Positions 57,845-64,000 of a stretch of DNA of 64,000 bases are shown here, one piece after another. The first letter of the stretch is position 1, and every line of letters starts with the position of its first letter. The stretch comes from Phenylobacterium deserti (GTDB lineage Bacteria; Pseudomonadota; Alphaproteobacteria; Caulobacterales; Caulobacteraceae), in assembly GCA_945874825.1 (NCBI GenBank), contig CAMCIK010000009.1, positions 1 through 64,000 on the forward strand. Direction: 5' to 3'. The notes below the pieces were generated by a model. It was not told the DNA's origin. It did no database searches and worked only from the letters and a program-made list of their open reading frames with translations. The position numbers and the translations under genes were made by a program.

Positions 57845-59188
57845 TCACTTGCCGATACAGAAGGTCGAGAAGATCCGGTCCAGGACGTCCTCGGGACCGA
57901 TGCGCCCCGTGATTCGGTCCAGGGCGCGCGCGGCCAGGCGGACGTCCTCGGCAGCCAGTTCCGGGGCGTCTGAAAGGGCGCGCGCGCTCTCGAGGCGCTC
58001 AATAGCCTCAGAGAGCAGGGCCGCATGCCGCAGGCGCGTGGCCGCAGGGGGCTCCGATGCCCCAAGGGCCGCGACGACCCGCTCGGCAAGCGCGGCCTCG
58101 AGGGCCGAGACGTCTTCGGGCCGATGGGCGCTGAGCCTGTGGGCCTCCAGCCCAAGGGCGGCAGCCTCTGTGAGGGCCCGGCCTAGAGCGTCGCCCGGTG
58201 ACAGATCCGCCTTGCTGACGAGGCAGAAGTCCCCGGCCCTCAGGACATCCGGCGGCGCCGCGCCAGCAGCGGCATCCCCAGCCCCGTCCACGACCCAGAG
58301 CCTGAGATCGGCCGTGGCGGCGCGCAGGCGGGCCCGCCGGACCCCCTCGACCTCAACCTCGTCCTGCGCCTCGCGAAGGCCCGCCGTGTCCGCCAGGACC
58401 ACCTTGTACCCCGCCAGGCGGAGAGCAACCTCGATGATGTCCCGGGTGGTTCCCGGTGTCGGCGTGACGATCGCCGCCTCTCGCCGGGCGAGGGCGTTGA
58501 GAAGGGTGCTCTTCCCGGCGTTGGGGACGCCCAGAAGAGCAATCGAGAAGCCATCGCGGATCTGCTCCGCCCGCCGAACGCCGGCGACGGCCCCAGAGAG
58601 CGCTACGATCAGTCGGTCCAAGACTGGCCGCGCCCTACGTGCAAGATCGTCGGGAAGGTCCTCATCCGGAAAGTCGACCGCAGCCTCGAAAAAGGCAAGG
58701 GCCTCCACAAGGTCGGCGCGCCACAGGTCCCGGGCCCTGCCCAAGGCCCCGTCGAGCTGGGCAAGGGCCTGGCGCCTCTGGGCCTCTGTCTCGGCGTCAA
58801 TCAGGTCCGCAACACCTTCGGCCTGGGCGAGGTCGAGCCGGCCGTTCTCGAAGGCGCGGCGGGTGAACTCGCCCGGCTCCGCAAGGCGTAGGCCAAGGGC
58901 GGCGAGGGCCTGGAGGACCGAGGCGACGACGGCGCCGCCACCGTGCAGGTGCAGCTCTGCACTATCTTCGCCCGTATAGCTCCCGGGGGCCGGAAACCAG
59001 AGTACGAGACCCTCATCGAGAACTTCGCCATTTCCAGCCCACAGCTTGCGCAGGGAAGCCTGTCGCGGCTGTGGCAAGCGCCCGGAGAGCGCGCGCACCG
59101 CCTCCAGCGTCCCGGGTCCGGACAGGCGCACCACGGCCACCGCGGCGCGTCCTGGCGCGGTCGCGGGGGCGAAGATGGTATCGGTCAT
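57845..59188 (-). CDS. mnmE: tRNA modification GTPase MnmE
   Basis: A 447-residue protein. The N-terminal folate-binding domain starts [21 protein letters not shown] and continues [16 protein letters not shown]. The helical domain holds a G domain with [14 protein letters not shown] (G1), TPGTTRD (G2) and [13 protein letters not shown] (G3). It ends CIGK, the conserved C-terminal Cys-I-G-K with the functional Cys. It partners MnmG. Its start overlaps the DUF6489 stop by ATGA (59185-59188). Confidence 0.97.
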   Translation of the reverse strand: MTDTIFAPATAPGRAAVAVVRLSGPGTLEAVRALSGRLPQPRQASLRKLWAGNGEVLDEGLVLWFPAPGSYTGEDSAELHLHGGGAVVASVLQALAALGLRLAEPGEFTRRAFENGRLDLAQAEGVADLIDAETEAQRRQALAQLDGALGRARDLWRADLVEALAFFEAAVDFPDEDLPDDLARRARPVLDRLIVALSGAVAGVRRAEQIRDGFSIALLGVPNAGKSTLLNALARREAAIVTPTPGTTRDIIEVALRLAGYKVVLADTAGLREAQDEVEVEGVRRARLRAATADLRLWVVDGAGDAAAGAAPPDVLRAGDFCLVSKADLSPGDALGRALTEAAALGLEAHRLSAHRPEDVSALEAALAERVVAALGASEPPAATRLRHAALLSEAIERLESARALSDAPELAAEDVRLAARALDRITGRIGPEDVLDRIFSTFCIGK

Positions 59189-59436
59189 CTCGGCTGGGCG
59201 GTGCCCGCGCCCAGGCCTGCCGCCTGGGTCATCAGCTTTGCGAACTGTTCCTGCGCGCCAGTCCCAAAGCTCATCCAGCTCTTCATCAGCTCGTCGGGGG
59301 ACAGCATCGACATGTTGGCAGTCATCCGCGCCTGCATTTCCTCGACCATCCGCGCATTCAGCACGGTCACGTCGGGCAGGCCCAGGAAGGCCCGGGCCTC
59401 GACGGGAGAGCAGTCAATCTCAACGGTGATCTTCAT
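59185..59436 (-). CDS. Small DUF6489-like protein
   Basis: An 83-residue protein reading [22 protein letters not shown], then [36 protein letters not shown]. The layout, a short strand-like start then helices, and the fixed position before mnmE match a small conserved alphaproteobacterial family (DUF6489, from memory). It is probably cytosolic with no catalytic motif. Function unknown; translational coupling to mnmE suggests joint expression. Confidence 0.75.
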   Translation of the reverse strand: MKITVEIDCSPVEARAFLGLPDVTVLNARMVEEMQARMTANMSMLSPDELMKSWMSFGTGAQEQFAKLMTQAAGLGAGTAQPR

Positions 59437-59552
59437 GGCGGAGCCTCCGATGCCGCCGTTAGGATAGCGCGGCCTGCGGGGATCGCAAAACCGCCTTCCG
59501 CCCGGGTGACGGCGGGCTTAAGTTTCGGGGCAGGCCGTCCAGGAGAAAACCG

Positions 59553-59624
59553 ATGGAAGTGACACATCAAATCGAGGAGGCCCGCGCACTGTCCTGCCTC
59601 CGCGCCCGTCTCGGAGAGGCCTGA
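59553..59624 (+). CDS. Possible 23-residue leader peptide before the quinone oxidoreductase gene
   Basis: ATG 59553 has an exemplary AGGAG seven bases upstream and a 24-codon frame ending TGA 59622-59624, three bases before the oxidoreductase start. The GGAGAGG site for the next gene lies inside its last codons. The peptide (EVTHQIEEARALSCLRARLG) matches nothing known. It could couple translation; it could also be chance. Confidence 0.4.
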   Translation: MEVTHQIEEARALSCLRARLGEA

Positions 59625-59627
59625 CCC

Positions 59628-60599
59628 ATGCGCGCCATCCGCTTCACAGCCGCTGGTGGTCCCGATGTCCTGGACCTCGTAGAGCTCCCCGACCCCCAAC
59701 CCGGCCCGGGACAGATCCTGGTCCGGCAGGTGGCCATCGGCGTCAACTACATCGATACCTACCACCGCTCCGGGCTCTATCCCCTCAGCCTGCCCTCCGG
59801 ACTGGGGATGGAAGGTGCCGGCGAGGTCGTCGCCGCCGGCGCGGGCGTAGAGCGTTTCGGCCCGGGCGACCGGGTCGCCTTCGCCTCCGGCCCCATCGGC
59901 GCCTATTCCGACCTCCACCTTGTGGACGCCCGTCGGGCTGTGAGGATTCCCGAGGGCGTGGATGAACGTACGGCAGCCGCCGCCCTTCTGAAGGGCATGA
60001 CGGCGGAGTTCCTGCTACTGCGCTGCCGGCCCCTGCGCGCCGGGGAACCGGTGCTCATCCATGCAGCTGCGGGTGGTGTGGGACAGATCCTGGTGCAGTG
60101 GGCCCGGGCCCTGGGCGCCGAAGTGATCGCCACCGCTGGCAGCCCCGCCAAGGCCGATCGGGTGCGGGCACTGGGCGCACATCACGTGATCCTCTACGGC
60201 GAACGGGACGTGGCCGCCGAGGTCCACCGCATCACAGGTGGCGCAGGCGTGCCCGTCGCCTACGACTCGGTCGGGGCCTCCACATTCGAGGGAACCCTGG
60301 CCAGCCTAGCGCGGCGGGGTAGTTTCGTCAGCTTCGGCAATGCCTCGGGATCGCCGCCCGCCGTTGAGCCGGCGCGGCTCATGCGGATGGGCTCCCTGTT
60401 CTTCACCCGCCCGACGCTGGGGGACTATGTCTCCACGACGGAGGAGCTGGACGCGAGCGCCGCCGCCGTCTTCAGTCGGATCCGCACCGGGGAGATCTCC
60501 ATCGAGATCGGCCAGACCTTCCCCCTCAGCCAGGCCCGGACCGCCCATGAGGCCCTCGAGTCCCGCCAGACGGTGGGCTCGACCCTGCTCATCCCCTGA
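59628..60599 (+). CDS. NADPH:quinone oxidoreductase (zeta-crystallin type)
   Basis: A 323-residue member of the medium-chain dehydrogenase family without zinc ligands. GVNYIDTYHRSGLYPLSLPSG is the quinone reductase signature, LIHAAAGGVGQILVQWARA the NADPH-binding loop, and YDSVGASTFEGTL follows. It resembles QorA, which reduces quinones one electron at a time. It is convergent with rho; a parS site lies in the 49-bp gap between them. Confidence 0.9.
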   Translation: MRAIRFTAAGGPDVLDLVELPDPQPGPGQILVRQVAIGVNYIDTYHRSGLYPLSLPSGLGMEGAGEVVAAGAGVERFGPGDRVAFASGPIGAYSDLHLVDARRAVRIPEGVDERTAAAALLKGMTAEFLLLRCRPLRAGEPVLIHAAAGGVGQILVQWARALGAEVIATAGSPAKADRVRALGAHHVILYGERDVAAEVHRITGGAGVPVAYDSVGASTFEGTLASLARRGSFVSFGNASGSPPAVEPARLMRMGSLFFTRPTLGDYVSTTEELDASAAAVFSRIRTGEISIEIGQTFPLSQARTAHEALESRQTVGSTLLIP

Positions 60600-60617
60600 G
60601 TGGGAACGCGCAACCGG

Positions 60618-60633
60618 TGTTTCACGTGAAACG
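60618..60633. promoter_or_regulatory. parS site between the quinone oxidoreductase gene and rho
   Basis: TGTTTCACGTGAAACG matches consensus in 15 of 16 bases. Flanking ACCGG and CCGGT extend the symmetry to about 26 bp, so it can also form a hairpin between convergent genes. Confidence 0.93.
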
Positions 60634-60648
60634 CCGGTCTGCGGTGCG

Positions 60649-62049
60649 TCAGGTGTTCATGGACTGGAAGAAGTCGTCGTTGTTCTTCGACTGACGCAGC
60701 TTATCGAGCAGGAACTCGATGGCGTCCTGGGCACCCATGGGCGCGAGAATCCGACGCAGGACGTGGGTCTTGGTCAACTGCCCAGGCGGCGTGATCAGCT
60801 CGTCCTTCCGGGTACCGGACTTCAGGATGTCGATGGCGGGATAGATGCGCTTGTCTGCCACCTTGCGGTCCAGAACGATTTCCGAGTTTCCGGTACCCTT
60901 GAACTCTTCAAAAATCACCTCGTCCATCCGGCTACCGGTGTCGATCAGGGCCGTTGAGATGATAGTCAGCGAGCCTCCTTCCTCGATGTTCCGCGCCGCG
61001 CCGAAGAAGCGCTTGGGCCGCTGGAGGGCGTTGGCGTCCACACCGCCCGTCAGCACCTTGCCCGAGGATGGCACCGTGGTGTTGTAGGCCCGGCCGAGGC
61101 GGGTGATGTTGTCGAGCAGTATGACCACATCCCGCTTGTGCTCGACGAGGCGCTTGGCCTTCTCGATCACCATCTCGGCCACCTGGACGTGCCGCTGGGC
61201 GGGCTCGTCGAAGGTTGAGGCAATGACCTCGCCCTTCACCGTGCGCTGCATGTCGGTGACTTCCTCGGGGCGCTCGTCCACCAGTAGGACGATGAGGTAG
61301 CATTCCGGGTGGTTGGCCGCGATCGCCTTGGCGATGTTCTGCATCATGATCGTCTTGCCGACCCGGGGCGGGGCGACGATGAGGCAGCGCTGGCCCTTGC
61401 CCAGGGGGGCGACGATGTCGATGACCCGGCCTGAACGGTCCTTCAGCGTCGGGTCCTCCATCTCCATCCTCAGCCGCTCCTGCGGGTAGAGGGGGGTCAG
61501 GTTGTCGAACAGGACCTTGTGACGGACGTTCTCCGGGGGCTCGAAGTTGATCTGGTCCACCTTGACCAGGGCGAAATAGCGCTCACCCTCCCGAGGGGCT
61601 CGCACGCCCCCGTCGACCGTGTCGCCGGTGCGAAGGCCGAACTTCCGGATCTGGGAGGGGCTGACATAGATGTCGTCGGGGCCGGGAAGATAGTTGGCCT
61701 CCGGGGACCGCAGGAAGCCGAAGCCATCGGGCAGGACCTCCATGGTGCCGGAGCCTGAGATTTCAACGCCCTCCTCGGCCAGAACCTTGAGGATGGCGAA
61801 CATCATGTCCTGCTTGCGCATGGAGTTCGCGTTCTCGATCTCCAACGTCTCGGCAAAGGACAGCAGGTCCGCGGGGGATTTATCCTTCAGCTCCTGAAGC
61901 GACATGCGCGTCAGGCCCATGGCGGCGATGGCCTGTGCGGCCTGGGTGGGTTCATCGTCCTCGGCGGAGCCGGGGTCCGCGTCAAGCGAGGCGTCCTCGA
62001 TGGCTTCAACCAGGTCGGCGGGGTCGGTGGAAAGGGTGTCTTCAGACAT
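60649..62049 (-). CDS. rho: Transcription termination factor Rho
   Basis: A 466-residue protein from ATG 62049; an open frame upstream to 62238 has no Rho character. After an acidic N-terminal extension ([21 protein letters not shown]) comes the RNA-binding domain ([42 protein letters not shown]) and the motor with Walker [12 protein letters not shown] near residue 228, [24 protein letters not shown] and the Q/R loops ([20 protein letters not shown]). The 262 bp upstream holds no other gene and may be an autoregulatory leader. Confidence 0.98.
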   Translation of the reverse strand: MSEDTLSTDPADLVEAIEDASLDADPGSAEDDEPTQAAQAIAAMGLTRMSLQELKDKSPADLLSFAETLEIENANSMRKQDMMFAILKVLAEEGVEISGSGTMEVLPDGFGFLRSPEANYLPGPDDIYVSPSQIRKFGLRTGDTVDGGVRAPREGERYFALVKVDQINFEPPENVRHKVLFDNLTPLYPQERLRMEMEDPTLKDRSGRVIDIVAPLGKGQRCLIVAPPRVGKTIMMQNIAKAIAANHPECYLIVLLVDERPEEVTDMQRTVKGEVIASTFDEPAQRHVQVAEMVIEKAKRLVEHKRDVVILLDNITRLGRAYNTTVPSSGKVLTGGVDANALQRPKRFFGAARNIEEGGSLTIISTALIDTGSRMDEVIFEEFKGTGNSEIVLDRKVADKRIYPAIDILKSGTRKDELITPPGQLTKTHVLRRILAPMGAQDAIEFLLDKLRQSKNNDDFFQSMNT

Positions 62050-62311
62050 GATGCGCAGTCCTGACGGCGCCAGGCGTCTCCGCCGGCAACAGGGGATCCT
62101 AAGCGGTATCGCCCAGGTCCGTTCCAATGTTTTCGTTCCGGCAGCTCTCGCCAATCCCTGGGATGGCGCGTGAGACCGGCAAGAGGCGGGGACACCCGGC
62201 CCCGGTCGGGGCGGAGGGAGACGGGTCAGCCGAACCACAGCAGGGGCGTCGGGTCAAGCCTGGTGGCCGGCCCGCCGGGTATTTGAAAGGTATTCTGCCG
62301 CGCGACGGGCT

Positions 62312-62767
62312 CTAGCGACCGAATTCCAGGGTAACTGCCAGCACCATGACAATGGCGGCCAGGAAGGGAAGTTCGTTCGTAGCCCGCCAGAACCGGTTCG
62401 ACCGGGTGTTGGTTCCGGCGACGAAGCGCTTTTGCGCGGCGCCCAGGAAGTGATGCCAGCCGATCAGGAAGACGACCCCGGCCAGCTTCACCAGCATCCA
62501 GCCCTCGAGCAGGGAGCCCCACCCGCCCAACCTCTGTGTGGCGTTCACCCAGATGAGTCCCAAGCCTAGCAGCAGGGAGGCGATCATCGCTGGCCCCATG
62601 ATGATCCTGTAGAGCTTGAGCTCCATGGTTTGGAAGGTCAGGTCCATCTCCGACCCCGGCGTCGCGTTCGTGTGATAGGCGAAGAGCCGCGGCAGGTACA
62701 ACAGACCGGCCATCCAGGCGATAACCGCAAGGATGTGGAGCCCGCGAAGCAGGTCGTAGAGGTTCAT
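62312..62767 (-). CDS. hemJ: Protoporphyrinogen IX oxidase HemJ
   Basis: A 151-residue membrane protein from ATG 62767, starting NLYDLLRGLHILAVIAWMAGLLYLP with the conserved His and Trp. It has four helices; YHTNA, LKLYRIIMGPAMIASLLLGLGL, LVKLAGVVFLIGWHHFL and RATNELPFLAAIVMVLAV are family segments. HemJ oxidises protoporphyrinogen IX in most alphaproteobacteria lacking HemG or HemY-type oxidase. It overlaps the hemH stop by four bases (62764-62767). Confidence 0.93.
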   Translation of the reverse strand: MNLYDLLRGLHILAVIAWMAGLLYLPRLFAYHTNATPGSEMDLTFQTMELKLYRIIMGPAMIASLLLGLGLIWVNATQRLGGWGSLLEGWMLVKLAGVVFLIGWHHFLGAAQKRFVAGTNTRSNRFWRATNELPFLAAIVMVLAVTLEFGR

Positions 62768-63810
62768 CGACGGCGCTTCTTTCCCGTCTGTCCGACCGGG
62801 CACCGCTTGCAGGACGGCGGGCAGGTCCAACCTCCGTCCGGCGCGGGACCCGAACTGCGGCCGAGAGCCCTGTCCACGGCGCCGCCAAGTGCGCCTATGA
62901 AGTCCACGTCGACACTCGGTGTCGCGGCCCGGATCCAGACCGGACAGCCGGCCTCGTGGGCCAGCTCGGCATACTCATGGTCCAACTCGACCAGGGTCTC
63001 CACATGCTCGGAGACAAAGGCGATCGGCGAAACGATCACACCCCGGCCTTCTGCGCCCGCCCTGCGGATCTCGTCGTCCGTGGGCGGGCCGATCCATTTC
63101 AAGGGCCCGACCCGGCTCTGGTAGCTGATTCGCCAGTCCGGCAGCTCTGGAAGCCGCGCAGCGACCGCTGCCGCCGTCGCCTCGATCTGGACCTGGTAGG
63201 GGTCACCGCCCGCCACGATCGTCTCCGGCAGCCCATGGGCGGAGAACAGGAGCCGCAGGCCTTCCGGCCGGCCTCCCGCCTCCCAGGCGGACCGAATGGC
63301 CCGGGCGTGGGCCTCGACCAGGCCCTCGACGGTGGGATAGCAGCAGACCGTGCGTGTCCGGCCCGGCCCACGGTAGGCGCGCTCCCAGTCGGACAGGGAC
63401 GATTCCGACGTGGTACTCGAGTACTGCGGATACAGGGGGAGGAGCACGATTTCGTCTGGGTTCCAGGCCGCAACAGCCTGCGCGGTCTCGGCGGCGAACG
63501 GCTTCCAGTAGCGCATGGCGATGAAGACCCGACTCTCCCTGCCGGGTTCGCTCCGGTTCAGTTCCGCTTCCAGGGCCTCGGCCTGCCGGCGGGTCTCCGG
63601 AAGGAGTGGAGAGCCCCCACCCATGATGGCATAGTTGGCCCGGGCACCCTTGGCGCGCGTGGCGGAGATGAAAGCGGCCAGGGGATAACGGATAGGTGCC
63701 GGAGCGCCGATGATCGCCTTGTCCCGGAACAGGTTGAACAGGAAAGGCCGAACGGCGTCCGGACCGTCCGGGCCCCCGAGGTTGAAGAGGACGACGGCGA
63801 GGCGGCTCAT
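62764..63810 (-). CDS. hemH: Ferrochelatase with C-terminal Cys cluster motif
   Basis: A 348-residue protein. VVLFNLGGPDGPDAVRPFL starts it, then LLPLYPQYSSTTSESS, LLFSAHGLPETIVAGGDPY with the catalytic His, SYQSRVGPLKWIGP and VSPIAFVSEHVETLVELDHEY with the catalytic Glu. The C-terminus has Cys330, Cys334 and Cys337, and an internal Cys156-Cys157 pair, as needed for the [2Fe-2S] cluster known from Caulobacter ferrochelatase. It inserts iron into protoporphyrin IX. It overlaps hemE (ATGA 63807-63810) and hemJ. Confidence 0.97.
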   Translation of the reverse strand: MSRLAVVLFNLGGPDGPDAVRPFLFNLFRDKAIIGAPAPIRYPLAAFISATRAKGARANYAIMGGGSPLLPETRRQAEALEAELNRSEPGRESRVFIAMRYWKPFAAETAQAVAAWNPDEIVLLPLYPQYSSTTSESSLSDWERAYRGPGRTRTVCCYPTVEGLVEAHARAIRSAWEAGGRPEGLRLLFSAHGLPETIVAGGDPYQVQIEATAAAVAARLPELPDWRISYQSRVGPLKWIGPPTDDEIRRAGAEGRGVIVSPIAFVSEHVETLVELDHEYAELAHEAGCPVWIRAATPSVDVDFIGALGGAVDRALGRSSGPAPDGGWTCPPSCKRCPVGQTGKKRRR

Positions 63811-64000
63811 TTCCCGGTGATCCTTCGGACAGCACGTTCGATGTTGGTGACGGGGGTATCTGGCAGGACGCCATGCCCGAGATTGAAGATGTAGGGACCC
63901 GGCGACCAGGCCTCGATAAGGGTATCGATCCGGGCGTCCATGGCATCACCGCCAACGCGCAGAAGAAGATTGTCGAGGGCGCCTTGGATGGTCTTGCCCC
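63807..64000 (-). CDS. hemE: Uroporphyrinogen decarboxylase, C-terminal end (5' end outside window)
   Basis: The last 64 codons are present. GALDNLLLRVGGDAMDARID is followed by PGPYIFNLGHGVLPDTPV, the conserved HemE C-terminus (FNLGHG), and the stop overlaps the hemH start. The enzyme decarboxylates uroporphyrinogen III to coproporphyrinogen III. In Caulobacter, hemE borders the replication origin, so the origin probably lies just right of this window. Confidence 0.95.
   Translation of the reverse strand, partial: GKTIQGALDNLLLRVGGDAMDARIDTLIEAWSPGPYIFNLGHGVLPDTPVTNIERAVRRITGK

Overview
This is a high-GC alphaproteobacterial chromosome segment, most likely from a Caulobacteraceae member (Caulobacter/Phenylobacterium type). 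The main reason is the right half of the window. There the order ftsK - lolA - xth - cenR-like - L,D-transpeptidase - yggS - thiE-like - ntrZ - DUF3576 - leuS - lptE - holA - parB - parA - rsmG - mnmG - mnmE - rho - hemJ - hemH - hemE matches, from memory, the origin-proximal arm of Caulobacter crescentus. Three parS sites (56394, 57827, 60618) and a partial hemE at the right edge imply that the replication origin lies just beyond base 64000. Tight ATGA/GTGA overlaps and GTG/TTG starts are common throughout.

Layout. 1-4.2 kb, minus strand: a TIM-barrel epimerase (cut by the window edge), kynB, kynU and a secreted PHP-type hydrolase. 4.3-8.9 kb: an amidohydrolase lipoprotein convergent with polA, sharing a terminator. 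8.9-14.2 kb: a small zinc-finger protein, a YadG-like ABC ATPase without its permease, a PliI-like periplasmic lysozyme inhibitor, an enoyl-CoA hydratase and an overlapping three-gene operon (CHK/APH-type kinase, NTF2-like protein, FAD oxidoreductase). 14.3-16.3 kb: a TetR regulator divergent from a Rieske oxygenase, with a perfect palindrome between them. 16.4-20.7 kb: aroQ, a green-type proteorhodopsin with a TTG start, and a TonB-dependent receptor.

20.8-29.3 kb: mscL is followed by an apparent genomic island bounded by two 383-bp direct repeats (21698-22080 and 28890-29272, about 97% identical by eye). The repeats are parts of a GNAT acetyltransferase gene, broken on the left and intact on the right. 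Between them lie a phosphate-selective-type porin, polyphosphate kinase 2, a ZntB/CorA-like channel, a PiT phosphate permease, a patatin-like lipase and the 3' stump of a 3-hydroxybutyrate dehydrogenase gene. Parts are visibly AT-richer than the surroundings. The content suggests outer-membrane entry, inner-membrane uptake and polyphosphate use of phosphate. A tRNA-Thr(CGT) gene flanks the right end.

29.4-40.5 kb: hemC-hemD-(COG4223)-hemY on the minus strand, divergent from tsaD-gpsA-yciI-like-mini-Rieske; then a creatininase-family gene, acetyl-CoA synthetase, an Rsm22-type methyltransferase and a small proline-rich membrane protein. 40.6-64 kb is the conserved origin arm described above. 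With hemE-hemH-hemJ at the right edge and hemC-hemD near 32 kb, the window holds five recognised steps of tetrapyrrole synthesis.
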